From Bradyrhizobium sp. SZCCT0153 (GTDB lineage: Bacteria > Pseudomonadota > Alphaproteobacteria > Rhizobiales > Xanthobacteraceae), in assembly GCF_018129995.1 (NCBI RefSeq), contig NZ_JAFCKS010000009.1, positions 1-64,000 of the forward strand: 64,000 nt of DNA, written 5' to 3'. Below the pieces are notes generated by a model. It made no database searches. It saw only the letters and a list, made by a program, of their open reading frames with translations, and had not been told where the DNA came from. Positions 28,773 to 37,195 of this stretch are shown piece after piece (the stretch's first letter is position 1; every line of letters starts with the position of its first letter). The position numbers and the translations under genes are program-made.

Positions 28773-29951
28773 CTATCGCGGCGCCAGGGCCGCGAGGTGG
28801 CCGATCAACCGATCAATCTCGGCCTCCGTATTGTAGTAGTGCGGGGAAGCCCGCACCACCGGTGGCAGCGAGCGCACTTCGGCATCGATCCGTGTGCTCG
28901 CGGGATCTGAAGCGCCGATGGTGATGCCGGCCGCAAGGGCACTTTCGACGACAGCATCTGCCTGATGCCCCTCCATTGTGAAGCTGACGATGGCACCCGG
29001 TGCGCGTCCAAGGTCGCGAATCCTGATACCGCCAATGGCGGCTAGTCCGCTGCGAAGGCGGTCCGCAAGCAGGCGGCAGCGCTGCTCGATAGGACCGATT
29101 CCAATATCGAGCGCATAATCGACGGCAACCCCCAACCCAAGGCGTGCCGCGTAGTTGTTTTCCCAGGTCTCGAAACGGCGCGCATCGTCGCGAAGCCGAT
29201 ATTCGTCTCGCGAGACCCAGGGCGCTGCGAAGTGGTCGATCATCGGCGGCTCGAGCTGTTGCAGCATCGCGCGGCGGACGTAGAGAAAGCCGGTACCGCG
29301 CGGGCCGCGCAGGAATTTGCGCCCCGTCGCAGACAACATGTCACAGCCGATGGCTTCGACGTCGACCGTCATCTGGCCGACCGCCTGGCAGGCGTCGAGC
29401 AGATAGGGGATACCCCGCGCCCGCGCGATCTTGCCGATCGCCGCCGCGGGATTGACCAGTCCGCCATTGGTCGGAACCCAGGTGATCGCGATGAGCTTGA
29501 CGCGCTCGTCGATCATGCGTTCGAGCGCCTGGATGTCGAGCTCGCCGCTGGAATCGCTCGGCACCACGTCGATGATCGCGCCGGTGCGTTTGGCGACCTG
29601 AAGAAAGGCGACATAGTTGGCGGCATACTCCGCCTCGGCGGTCAGGATGCGGTCGCCCTTGCGAAACTCGAGCGCGTAAAACGCCATCTGCCAGGCGACC
29701 GTCGCGTTCTCGACAAGCGCGATCTCGTCAGGCGCGGCTTTCAGCAGCCGGGCCACCGAACCGTAGACCGCGTCGAGCCGATCGGCCTCGAGGTCGGCGG
29801 CGGCATAGCCTCCGACCTCGCTCTCCAGATCGATATGCTGCTTCATCACCTCGGCGACGGGCACCGGCATCAGCGCCGCCCCGGCATTGTGAAGGTAGGC
29901 AAGCCGGGAGGCGGCCGGCGTGTCGGCGCGAATTCGGTTGATGTCGATCAA
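28773..29951 (-). CDS. Class V PLP-dependent aminotransferase
   Basis: A 392-residue fold-type I PLP enzyme of the cysteine desulfurase/isopenicillin-N-epimerase-like group. The PLP-contacting D187 and Q189 (LLDACQAVGQ) and Schiff-base lysine K212 (SATGRKFLRGPRGTGFLY) are clear. No catalytic cysteine loop of the IscS type is visible, which argues against a housekeeping cysteine desulfurase. Substrate is unknown. It lies convergent with the threonine dehydratase gene and 27 bases after... its start faces the GFA gene stop on the same strand, so co-transcription with the upstream minus-strand genes is possible. Confidence 0.88.
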   Translation of the reverse strand: MIDINRIRADTPAASRLAYLHNAGAALMPVPVAEVMKQHIDLESEVGGYAAADLEADRLDAVYGSVARLLKAAPDEIALVENATVAWQMAFYALEFRKGDRILTAEAEYAANYVAFLQVAKRTGAIIDVVPSDSSGELDIQALERMIDERVKLIAITWVPTNGGLVNPAAAIGKIARARGIPYLLDACQAVGQMTVDVEAIGCDMLSATGRKFLRGPRGTGFLYVRRAMLQQLEPPMIDHFAAPWVSRDEYRLRDDARRFETWENNYAARLGLGVAVDYALDIGIGPIEQRCRLLADRLRSGLAAIGGIRIRDLGRAPGAIVSFTMEGHQADAVVESALAAGITIGASDPASTRIDAEVRSLPPVVRASPHYYNTEAEIDRLIGHLAALAPR

Positions 29952-29978
29952 GTGATTTTGCCTCGTGCTATCGTCGCT

Positions 29979-30392
29979 TCAGTGCGGCATTTCTTCGAAC
30001 TGCGGCAGGTTGAGCGGCGTGTTCCATGACATGCGGCGCTTGGTGAACATCTCGAGCTTCGGTGCGACGAGGTCGGGCCGGTCGAGACTGCCCAACTGGA
30101 CGAAGATCGTCCCAGGGAAACTGTCGAGGTTCGACGTGAAGACCCGCGAACCACATTCCGGGCAAAAATTGCGATCCAGGCCTTTGCCGGAATTGGCGAT
30201 GTAGTGAAATGTCTTCGGCTTGCCGCTGAGAAGCGTGAAGTCATCCTCGGGCACCGCGAAGAAGGTCGCCATCTCGCCGCCCGAGGCGCGCTTGCAATCG
30301 TTGCAATGACAATTGGCGATGAAGGACGGATCGGTGTTGAATTCGAACTTGATGGCGCCGCAAGCGCATCGAGCTGTATATTTTTTGGCCAT
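29979..30392 (-). CDS. GFA-family zinc protein (glutathione-dependent formaldehyde-activating fold)
   Basis: A 137-residue protein with the Gfa/CENP-V-type zinc sites: C9 and C11 (ARCACGAIKFEF), C28, C30 and C33 (NCHCNDCKRASG) and C77/C80 (RNFCPECGS). The family was named for glutathione-formaldehyde condensation, but most members have no tested activity. The ATG at 30392 starts directly at MAKKYTARC, as in homologues. It sits between the CAP-domain and the class V aminotransferase genes on the same strand. Confidence 0.9.
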   Translation of the reverse strand: MAKKYTARCACGAIKFEFNTDPSFIANCHCNDCKRASGGEMATFFAVPEDDFTLLSGKPKTFHYIANSGKGLDRNFCPECGSRVFTSNLDSFPGTIFVQLGSLDRPDLVAPKLEMFTKRRMSWNTPLNLPQFEEMPH

Positions 30393-30484
30393 AGATCGCC
30401 TCAGGTTGGTCCAAGACTCCGGCGCGGTAATATTGGCTGGCCTGAGACGTCCACGCAACAGTGCCGCCGCCGCGGCGTCTCGTC

Positions 30485-31045
30485 TCAGATGCAGAGGCCG
30501 AGCAGCCTGATGTGGCAGCTGCTGGATTTGGGCTTGCTTGCGGGCGCGGCCTCGCGCTTCACGGCAACCAGAGGCTCCCCGTCTTTCTTGCCTTTGCCCT
30601 TGCCCTTCGGTTCGTAGTCTCCGGCGATCACCATCGCCCAGTAGGTGCGCTTGCCGCTGTCGGTCTTGGCGCTCGCGATGCCGACGCGGGACGCATTGTG
30701 CAGCAGCAAATTCTTGCGGTGCCCTGACGAGTCGATCCACTGGCCGAGCGTCTTCTCGAAATTGTCGTAACCGTAGGCGATGTTCTCGGCGGCGCGACCT
30801 GCGCCGGCTGGTGCGACGCGGCGGTTGAACGGGCCGAGGGCGTCGTGACTGAGGTCGTCCTTCGCCGCCATCGCGCGGGCCTGATCCATGGCGATCCGGT
30901 CGAGGGTTGAATCGCGGACGACGCGGGCTTCACCATGCTTGAGGCGGAAGCTCGAGATCAGCTCGGCCGGGGATTCGGCCATTGCGGGAGCGGCGGCCAT
31001 CAGCAGAAGGCTGGCAATCAGGCCGCCAACCACACGACGCATCAT
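30485..31045 (-). CDS. Secreted CAP-domain (SCP-like) protein
   Basis: A protein of about 186 residues with signal peptide MMRRVVGGLIASLLLMAAAP ending in AMA, then a CAP/SCP domain with SSFRLKHGEARVVRDSTLDRI, DDLSHDALGPF, AAENIAYGYDN and DSSGHRKNLLLHNASRVGIA. These His and Glu positions match the putative CAP cavity. A basic Lys/Gly-rich linker and a short tail with two cysteines (SCHIRLLGLCI) follow. Bacterial CAP proteins are widespread with unclear function. A start 18 bases upstream (31063) is equally possible; both keep the signal peptide. Confidence 0.85.
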   Translation of the reverse strand: MMRRVVGGLIASLLLMAAAPAMAESPAELISSFRLKHGEARVVRDSTLDRIAMDQARAMAAKDDLSHDALGPFNRRVAPAGAGRAAENIAYGYDNFEKTLGQWIDSSGHRKNLLLHNASRVGIASAKTDSGKRTYWAMVIAGDYEPKGKGKGKKDGEPLVAVKREAAPASKPKSSSCHIRLLGLCI

Positions 31046-31137
31046 CGTCCCCCGAGTGCCCATGATCCCACCAAGTCCCGAATTATCCGGTCGCTTCTCT
31101 ATCGCCAATGTGGACGCTTCAAGGCGCGGGCGGCCTG

Positions 31138-32232
31138 TCAGCTCGCTGGCAAGTCCGCCTCGAAATTGAAGCGGTCGCGCAGGTTCTTGCGTTGCTCCAG
31201 GATGTCCTTGAGGAAGGCGCGGTCCTGGTCGTTCTTCATCATCGGCTCGATCAGGTCGAGCTGGTTCATGGCGACCAGTTGCAGGATCTCGGTGCGCGGT
31301 TTGCCGCCGGAATCGCGGGGCAGCGCGTGGACGATTTGGATATGTTCCGGAGGCTTCGGACCCTTGGCGGCCGCCAGCTCGTTGCGAAGCTGGCCTTCGA
31401 GTGCGGCCTGATCGGCTTCGACGAAAGCATAGAGTCCAACCCCGGAGCGGCGGTCGGCAAAGGCGACGATGGCGGTGTCGCGTACGGCGGGATTCTTGCG
31501 GATCAGTTCCGCCAGCACCGGGGCGTCGTTGACGAGCCGGCGGCCGCCGCCCTCACGGTCGGTGAAGTTGAACAGGCCGCGGGTGATCGCGCGATAGACC
31601 TTCTTGCCCGTGGCGAGCCACAGGCTCGCGGCAACGGATTTCTTTGCGAGGATCTTGCGCTCGCTCGGTGTCAGCGCTTCCGGCGCGTAGGAGCGCTTGT
31701 GCTTGAGCAAATGCCGGAGGTCTTCATAGGCGAGGATGCGATAGAGCCGGCCGCGTCGGTTGAAGCAGGCCGCGAGCTGGAAGTCGGTCACGTAGGCACG
31801 GCCGTCACGGCCGACCAGCCAGTTCTGTTCCTTGGCGAGATCATTGTGGCAGATGCCGGCGCGGCGCAGCCGGCGCAGCGCGGCCTTGGCCGAGCGGAAA
31901 TAGACGAGGTCGCCATGCGGTTTCGCCAGATGCAGCGCGACGCCGTCGACGAATCCGCGCACCAGCGCGCGGCGGCCGGCCCACAGCAGTTCGGGACCGA
32001 CGTTCAGGCCCTTGGCAAGCGTCAGCGCGTGCTTCTCGCGGGCGAACAAATGGCGCGCCAGCAGGAACGACCACCACGGCACCTCGTCGAGGCGGCGCAG
32101 CACCGCGTCGACCTCGCCATTGGCACCACGGAAGCGGCCGCGCTCGACGGTCGAGAACACGTCGCGCTTGAGCAGCACGCCCTCGGTCCAGCGCGCCGAG
32201 AGCACCGCGGCGTCGTCTTTTGGGAGGCTCAT
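31138..32232 (-). CDS. Protein-kinase-like domain fused to an AMP-binding-enzyme C-terminal domain
   Basis: A 364-residue protein with an unusual architecture. Residues 10-225 look like an atypical kinase (RIO/Kdo-kinase-like): catalytic-loop GICHNDLAKEQNWLV with D131 and N137, then VTDFQLA with D150. Residues 235-320 resemble the swivelling C-terminal domain of acyl-CoA synthetases: NPAVRDTAIVAFADRRSG, then ALPRDSGGKPRTEIL with K311 in the position of the catalytic lysine. The large adenylation domain is absent. The N-terminal kinase lobe is short and its ATP lysine uncertain. The gene starts seven bases after the trmFO stop, so they probably share a transcript. Substrate unknown. Confidence 0.8.
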   Translation of the reverse strand: MSLPKDDAAVLSARWTEGVLLKRDVFSTVERGRFRGANGEVDAVLRRLDEVPWWSFLLARHLFAREKHALTLAKGLNVGPELLWAGRRALVRGFVDGVALHLAKPHGDLVYFRSAKAALRRLRRAGICHNDLAKEQNWLVGRDGRAYVTDFQLAACFNRRGRLYRILAYEDLRHLLKHKRSYAPEALTPSERKILAKKSVAASLWLATGKKVYRAITRGLFNFTDREGGGRRLVNDAPVLAELIRKNPAVRDTAIVAFADRRSGVGLYAFVEADQAALEGQLRNELAAAKGPKPPEHIQIVHALPRDSGGKPRTEILQLVAMNQLDLIEPMMKNDQDRAFLKDILEQRKNLRDRFNFEADLPAS

Positions 32233-32239
32233 CGAAAAC

Positions 32240-33667
32240 TCACGCGGCTGCGGCAATGCGCAAATGATCGGCGATCCAGCGATCGAGATCGGCGAGCGCC
32301 AGCGCGCTCATCGCCTGCTTCTTGGCCACCGTCTTCTCGTTGCCGCGCAGGCGCGTGCCGTCGGGCTTCTTCGTCGGTGCGCTGGCGAGCGGCGGGAACA
32401 GGCCGAAATTGATGTTCATCGGCTGGAACGACCGCGTGCCGGGCTCGATGGTTTCGATATGGCCGCCGGTGATGTGGCCGAGCAGCGATCCGAGCGCCGT
32501 GGTGCCCGGCGGGCTCGCAAGCGTCTCGCCGCGTGCATCTGCGGCCGCATAGAGGCCGGCGATCAGGCCGACACTGGCAGACTCCACATAGCCCTCGCAG
32601 CCCGTCATCTGGCCGGCAAAGCGCAGCCGCGGCTGTGCACGCAGGCGCAACTGGCCGTCGAGCAGCTTTGGCGAGTTGAGGAAGGTGTTGCGATGCAGGC
32701 CGCCGAGGCGGGCGAACTCCGCCTTCTCAAGCCCCGGAATGGTGCGGAAGATACGCTGCTGCTCGCCGTATTTCAGCTTCGTCTGGAAGCCGACGATGTT
32801 GTAGAGCGTGCCGAGCTTGTTGTCCTGGCGCAGTTGAACGATCGCGTAGGCTTTCGTCGCAGGATCGTGTGGATTGGTGAGGCCAACGGGCTTCATCGGC
32901 CCGTGGCGCAAGGTCTCGGGGCCGCGCTCCGCCATCACCTCGATCGGCAGGCAGCCGTCGAAATAGGGCGTGTTGGTCTCCCATTCCTTGAACTCGGTCT
33001 TCTCGCCGGCGATCAGCGCGGCGACGAAGCCGTCATACTGCTCCCTGGTCATCGGGCAGTTGATGTAGTCGGCACCGGTGCCGCCGGGACCGACCTTGTC
33101 GTAGCGCGACTGGAACCAGGCCACCGACATGTCGATGGATTCGCGGTGGACGATCGGTGCGATCGCGTCGAAGAAGGCGAGCGCATTCTCGTCGGTCAGC
33201 TCGCGGATGGCATCAGCCAGCGGCGCGGAGGTGAGGGGGCCGGTGGCAACGATGACGTTGCTCCAGTCGGCCGGCGGCAGGCCTGCAATCTCGCCGCGCG
33301 CAATCTCGATCAGGGGGTGATCGTTCAGCGCCTTGGTGACGGCCGCTGAGAAGCCGTCACGGTCGACCGCCAGCGCGCCGCCGGCGGGCACCTGGTTGGT
33401 GTCTGCCGCGCGCATGATCAACGAGCCGAGGCGGCGCATTTCGGCATGGAGCAGGCCGACGGCGTTGTTGGCGGCATCGTCCGAGCGGAACGAATTGGAG
33501 CAGACGAGTTCGGCAAGTCCGTCGGTGCGGTGCGCCTCGGTCGTGCGGGTCGGCCGCATCTCGTGCAGCACCACGCGCACGCCGGATTTGGCCACCTGCC
33601 AGGCGGCTTCTGAGCCGGCAAGGCCTGCGCCGATAACGTGCACGGTATTGGATTGGGGTCCTGTCAT
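32240..33667 (-). CDS. trmFO: Methylenetetrahydrofolate-tRNA-(uracil-5-)-methyltransferase TrmFO
   Basis: TrmFO makes 5-methyluridine at position 54 of tRNA with methylene-THF and FADH2, in place of the SAM-dependent TrmA. The 475-residue protein has the FAD motif [13 protein letters not shown] (11-23), the cysteine C56 in LVCSNSFRS and C204 in [11 protein letters not shown], matching the two functional cysteines of the family, and the ending ANLLG-type segment [14 protein letters not shown]. TrmFO is typical of Gram-positives, Alphaproteobacteria and Deltaproteobacteria. It precedes the kinase fusion gene. Confidence 0.95.
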   Translation of the reverse strand: MTGPQSNTVHVIGAGLAGSEAAWQVAKSGVRVVLHEMRPTRTTEAHRTDGLAELVCSNSFRSDDAANNAVGLLHAEMRRLGSLIMRAADTNQVPAGGALAVDRDGFSAAVTKALNDHPLIEIARGEIAGLPPADWSNVIVATGPLTSAPLADAIRELTDENALAFFDAIAPIVHRESIDMSVAWFQSRYDKVGPGGTGADYINCPMTREQYDGFVAALIAGEKTEFKEWETNTPYFDGCLPIEVMAERGPETLRHGPMKPVGLTNPHDPATKAYAIVQLRQDNKLGTLYNIVGFQTKLKYGEQQRIFRTIPGLEKAEFARLGGLHRNTFLNSPKLLDGQLRLRAQPRLRFAGQMTGCEGYVESASVGLIAGLYAAADARGETLASPPGTTALGSLLGHITGGHIETIEPGTRSFQPMNINFGLFPPLASAPTKKPDGTRLRGNEKTVAKKQAMSALALADLDRWIADHLRIAAAA

Positions 33668-33741
33668 GGGGCGGACAGGTAGCGCTTTTCGGCGGCCAGT
33701 GGAATCGCCGAGATCGAGTTTTCTGCCATCGGATACGACAA

Positions 33742-33760
33742 CGCCCGCACGAGGCGGGCG
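33742..33760 (-). terminator. Hairpin between DUF1127 gene and trmFO
   Basis: CGCCCGC at 33742-33748 pairs with GCGGGCG at 33754-33760 around a five-base loop. It lies downstream of the DUF1127 gene on the minus strand and is followed on that strand by TTGTCGT, a weak U-tract. It probably ends the small transcript upstream of trmFO. Confidence 0.45.
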
Positions 33761-33792
33761 CTATCGGTTCGTCCAGTTAGGGCTGAACGATT

Positions 33793-33945
33793 TCAGCCCT
33801 GATACTGACCGGCGGCAACGCGCGGGATGTCCGAGCGATCGAGGCCGATGTCGGCCAGTTCGCGATCGCTGAGCTGGGACAGCTCGGCAACATTGCGCTG
33901 ATAGTCCCGGAAAGCCTGGATCATGCGGATGAGCGAGAGCAGCAT
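33793..33945 (-). CDS. DUF1127-domain micro-protein
   Basis: A 50-residue protein starting MLLSLIRMIQAFRDYQRNVA, with the DUF1127 core LSQLSDRELADIGLDRSDIP. The family (YjiS-like) is very common in Rhizobiales; in Agrobacterium and relatives some members affect phosphate uptake and RNA turnover. AGGAGA seven bases before the ATG fixes the start. It has about 700 bases of non-coding DNA upstream and a hairpin downstream, so it is probably expressed on its own. Confidence 0.88.
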   Translation of the reverse strand: MLLSLIRMIQAFRDYQRNVAELSQLSDRELADIGLDRSDIPRVAAGQYQG

Positions 33946-34145
33946 AGGTAGTCTCCTGTAGTTCGATTCAGCCCTTGCCCGGGCCTCATCGTTGAAATGA
34001 ATATAGGTGAGAGTGGTGCACTGCGAAAGTTCCGATGTTGCGATGCAGCTAAGCGCCGAATGCATAGCGTCGGTAACGGACGATTAACTTGAAAGCACTC
34101 CCGCCCAAAGGGCAGGCGGAGTGAGGACTAAGGGGCAGTAAAATC

Positions 34146-34159
34146 CCGTGAATTCACGG
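34146..34159. promoter_or_regulatory. 14-bp perfect palindrome, possible operator
   Basis: CCGTGAATTCACGG is self-complementary; with one bulged C on the left the stem extends by four A-T pairs to 34141-34163. A few 14-bp palindromes are expected by chance in a window of this size, so only its place in a long non-coding gap makes it notable. Confidence 0.3.
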
Positions 34160-34478
34160 ATTTAGTCGAGATTTTCGTGCTCGTCTGGATCTGAAATAGG
34201 TTCAGTTCCAATCATTCACAAGGCAATCGATCAGCGCCTACACCCAATTCTCGCATGCGCGAATCGCATGAGCCTCAAATATAAAAACTGATTTTAAATT
34301 CATTTCAATCGCCTGCGAGCTGACTCTGCTCCGACGGGTATGCGCCAGCGAAGCGTTTGGATTGGGCCGCCTGATCAACATGCGAAAGAGGGCCAAGCTA
34401 GGGGCGGACCGGATCCTGGCTTCGCTTGACAGCCGAAGCCGCCGCCTAATGCAGTGCACACACGCCGAACGTGTAGGA

Positions 34479-34500
34479 TTCATTACGAGATTGTAATGAA
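34479..34500. promoter_or_regulatory. 8-bp inverted repeat, possible operator upstream of small periplasmic gene
   Basis: TTCATTAC at 34479-34486 and GTAATGAA at 34493-34500 form a perfect inverted repeat with a six-base spacer, 160 bases before the start at 34661. The size suits a dimeric repressor site, but no adjoining regulator gene suggests which one. Confidence 0.35.
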
Positions 34501-34660
34501 AATCAGAAATTCCGCATGCGCCTCTGCTTCCCGCGCAACATCACGCAATTCTCGCGAGGAATTTATTGCGGCAAGTTGTCGCGCCCGATGAAAAGTCATG
34601 TCGCAGATTCCGGCAATGTCGCCGGGTCTGTCGCAAGAACAAGAGAAGGAAAGTAACGTC

Positions 34661-34924
34661 ATGACGAAGTTACTCGGGGTTATCGCAATTGCTGTCGCCG
34701 CATTCGCCGTCGCGCCGGCTCAGGCTGCCAAGCACGCTGCCGGGGGCTGCAACTCGGGCAATCTGGAGAAGACCGAGACCGCGATCGAGAACATGGCCGA
34801 TGGTGACGGCAAGTTCGTCGCGCAGAAGGAGATCGCGGCTGCTCAGGACGCGCTGCTCAACGGCAAAATGGGTGCGTGCGGCGCGCATCTGAACAAGGCG
34901 ATGCACGCCACCATGGGCAAATAG
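34661..34924 (+). CDS. Small periplasmic protein of unknown function
   Basis: An 87-residue precursor with signal peptide MTKLLGVIAIAVAAFAVAPA (cleavage likely after AQA) and a mature part of about 65 residues with two cysteines, C30 and C73, that could form a disulfide. The mature sequence is helical and charged (NLEKTETAIENMADGDGKFV, then HLNKAMHATMGK). I do not recognise a domain. AAGGAAAG precedes the ATG at 34661. It stands alone between a long non-coding region and a strong terminator. Confidence 0.8.
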   Translation: MTKLLGVIAIAVAAFAVAPAQAAKHAAGGCNSGNLEKTETAIENMADGDGKFVAQKEIAAAQDALLNGKMGACGAHLNKAMHATMGK

Positions 34925-34950
34925 AAACGTCGAGAGGAAGACGCACTGAG

Positions 34951-34977
34951 AGGGCCGGTCGCCAGCCGACCGGCCCT
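34951..34977. terminator. Strong hairpin terminator after the small periplasmic gene
   Basis: An 11-bp perfect stem (AGGGCCGGTCG at 34951-34961 with CGACCGGCCCT at 34967-34977) with a five-base loop, followed on the plus strand by ACGCGTTTT. It lies between two convergent genes and could serve both. Confidence 0.75.
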
Positions 34978-35003
34978 ACGCGTTTTGACGAGGGGTTGCT
35001 AGA

Positions 35004-35828
35004 CTAAGGGGCGTGTGCGAGCTGGGTGGCGAAATGCGCGACGGTCTTCGAGTAGACCTCGCTCTTGTTCCACTGCTGCAGCACCGCGAAGTTCGGACTG
35101 CCCGGCTGCCAATCCTTGCCCTTCTGCCAGCCATAGCCGGCGAGATAGTTGGCGGTGGAGGCGAGCACGTCGGGCGCGTTGTGCAGGAGATCGCGCTTGC
35201 CATTGCCGTCGAAATCGACGGCGTATTTCATCCAGGACGACGGCATGAACTGGGTCTGGCCGAGCTCGCCGGCCCAGGCGCCCTTCATGTCGGCCGGCGC
35301 GAGGTCGCCGCGCTGGACGATGCGCAGCGCGTCCAATAGCTCGGCCCGAAACTGCTCGGCGCGCCGGCAGTCGTAGGCCAGCGTCGCCAGCGAGCGGATG
35401 GTTGCGAACTTGCCGGTATTGACGCCGAAATCGGTCTCGAGACCCCATATCGCGACCAGGACCTCGCCCGGGACGCCGTAGGTCTGCTCGATGCGCGAGA
35501 GCACCGAGCCGTACTGCTTCATCATGTTGGAGCCGCGCATCATCCGCGGCGGCACCATGCGGCCGGAGAACTCCTCGAAAGTCTGGTTGAACACCTTTTG
35601 CGATCGGTCGCGGTTGAGCACGCTTTGGTCGAGCGTGACGCCGGCAAGTCCGGCGGAAATCGCCTGCTGCGAGATACCTTTGGCGGCGGCGTCGGTTTTG
35701 AAGTCCGCAAGCCAGGCGTCGAAATTGCCCGAGCCGCAGGCGACAGCGGCAAGCGCTGGTGCGGTGGACAGGATTGAGGCGGAGAGGATGAAGGCTGCGA
35801 GAGCGAGACGAGAAATCGTCGGGGTCAT
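35004..35828 (-). CDS. Lytic murein transglycosylase, MltB/SLT_2 type
   Basis: A 274-residue periplasmic enzyme that cleaves the glycan strand with formation of 1,6-anhydro-MurNAc ends. It has a signal peptide (MTPTISRLALAAFILSASIL, cut near APALA), the catalytic glutamate E131 in AIWGLETDFGVNTG, and the MltB-type segment GAWAGELGQTQFMPSSW followed by VDFDGNGKRDLL. It ends shortly after the catalytic domain, without the C-terminal peptidoglycan-binding domain that many relatives carry. Its products would feed the recycling route in which NagZ acts. Confidence 0.92.
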   Translation of the reverse strand: MTPTISRLALAAFILSASILSTAPALAAVACGSGNFDAWLADFKTDAAAKGISQQAISAGLAGVTLDQSVLNRDRSQKVFNQTFEEFSGRMVPPRMMRGSNMMKQYGSVLSRIEQTYGVPGEVLVAIWGLETDFGVNTGKFATIRSLATLAYDCRRAEQFRAELLDALRIVQRGDLAPADMKGAWAGELGQTQFMPSSWMKYAVDFDGNGKRDLLHNAPDVLASTANYLAGYGWQKGKDWQPGSPNFAVLQQWNKSEVYSKTVAHFATQLAHAP

Positions 35829-35958
35829 TCGAGTAAATGAATTCCGTGAAGTGATCTGACCGGCGGGGCGTAATCTCGATTGTAACCGCGGCCAAAGCAA
35901 GGCGCGTGACAGCGCGATCCTGCCCGGCCCGGGGGCAGGATCGCATGTCACGATATCG

Positions 35959-36864
35959 TCAGGCGTCCGTCCGATTGCGCCAGGGGAAGAGGTTGGCGGG
36001 GAAGTCGGCGGCCGGCTTGCGCGGACGATGCGGCGGCGGCACCGGACGCGCGCTCGGATCGGACACGATTACCTTGCGGTAGAGATGCCAGGTGGCGTGG
36101 CCGAGCAGTGGGATCACCACGGCAAGGCCGAGGAAGGCCGGGATCGTGCCCAGCGCCAGCAGCACCGCCACGATCAGACCCCAGGCTGCCATCGGGACGG
36201 GATTTTTGGCGACGACGCGCAGCGACGTCACCATCGATTCGAACGCGCCGGCATGGCGATCGAGCATCAGGGGGAATGATACGGCGCTGATGCAGAGGGC
36301 GGCGAGCGCGAACAGGAATCCGGCGCCGCAGCCGACCACGATCAGCCACCAGCCTTGCCTTGTCGTCAGCACGCGGATCAGAAAATCCGAGATCCCGGAC
36401 GCGCCCTCATAGCCGAACGCCGCGACATAGATCGCCTGCGCGGTCGCGACCCAGGTCACGAACAGTGCGAGCAGCAGCGTGCCGAGTCCCAGCATGGCGC
36501 CGAACGAGGGCGAGCGCAGCACTTCCATGGCATCCCAGGCGCTGGCCTCCTCATAGCGTTCGCGCCGGCTGGAGAGTTCGTAGAGGCCGAGCGCGGCGAA
36601 CGGGCCGATCAGCGCGAAGCCTGCGGCCAGCGGGAACAATAGCGGCAGCACTGAATAACCCATCACCACGCGGGCGAGCACGAGGCCCAGCACCGGATAG
36701 ATCACGCAGAGGATGATGGCGTGGCTCGGCACCGCCTTGAAATCCTCCCAGCCGCGCCGGAGCGCGTCGTGCAGATCGGAGAGTTGGATGGTTCGGATCA
36801 CCGGTCCATCCGCATCCGCGGTCTGGACCACTGTGGGCACATTGCCCTGGTAGAGGGTGGCCAT
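35959..36864 (-). CDS. DUF2189-family membrane protein
   Basis: A 301-residue protein with about six membrane segments (IILCVIYPVLGLVLARVVMG onward) and the DUF2189 features RTIQLSDLHDALRRGWEDF at the N-terminus, SSRRERYEEAS between helices and HATWHLYRKVI at the end. Function unknown; the family is often near respiratory genes such as cytochrome c oxidase in other bacteria. AAGGAG precedes the ATG at 36864. A longer in-frame start at 36984 would add a basic leader that looks non-coding. Confidence 0.88.
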   Translation of the reverse strand: MATLYQGNVPTVVQTADADGPVIRTIQLSDLHDALRRGWEDFKAVPSHAIILCVIYPVLGLVLARVVMGYSVLPLLFPLAAGFALIGPFAALGLYELSSRRERYEEASAWDAMEVLRSPSFGAMLGLGTLLLALFVTWVATAQAIYVAAFGYEGASGISDFLIRVLTTRQGWWLIVVGCGAGFLFALAALCISAVSFPLMLDRHAGAFESMVTSLRVVAKNPVPMAAWGLIVAVLLALGTIPAFLGLAVVIPLLGHATWHLYRKVIVSDPSARPVPPPHRPRKPAADFPANLFPWRNRTDA

Positions 36865-37195
36865 GGTCGCTAGCTCCTTGCCAAGCGGCCGAATTCGGCG
36901 CCGGTAACGGCGCAAGCGGCCGCACTTCTGAGTTTCGCGATCCCAACCAGACGCGAATTCCGGGTGGCATCGCGAACTGAACATGAACCGTACGCCTATT
37001 TCCGAGTCCTGTCCCTCACGCCTGGGTGAGATTCGATGCCGCAGCGCAACCTCGATGACGTCATTCGGTCGTCATTTCGCCGCAGATAAGCTGATGCTGG
37101 TTGCTGTTTCGCGGAACTTCGCGGGCGCAACGCAGTAACTTCGTCTATAAGTGCCACTCAAGGCCTTTCCAACGGATCCTTCTCGGGGAGCAGAC
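36865..37195. other. Divergent intergenic region with a GAAC-N7-GAAC match
   Basis: The 331 bases between the divergent DUF2189 and DUF3597 genes hold no gene. At 36974-36988 there is a GAAC-N7-GAAC match to the alphaproteobacterial LexA box (discussed in the findings; it may be chance). A TATA-like CTATAA lies at about 37144, 50 bases before the DUF3597 start, but without a clear -35 box. Confidence 0.45.

Larger units (their letters stand above)
33946..34660. other. AT-richer intergenic region with palindromes
   Basis: No supported gene is visible in these 715 bases; the only open frame of note (minus strand, 34238-34483) is Arg/Ser-rich and dissimilar to anything known to me. The region is clearly more AT-rich than the coding parts. 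It contains an imperfect hairpin at 34096-34123, a 14-bp palindrome at 34146-34159 and an 8-bp inverted repeat at 34479-34500. It must hold the promoter of the small periplasmic protein gene at 34661 and that of the DUF1127 gene, and could encode a small RNA. Confidence 0.5.

Noticed and set aside
34238-34483. 81-codon minus-strand frame in the AT-richer gap
   Set aside because: Arg/Ser-rich, no ribosome-binding site, no likeness to a known family, and it overlaps palindromes that look regulatory.
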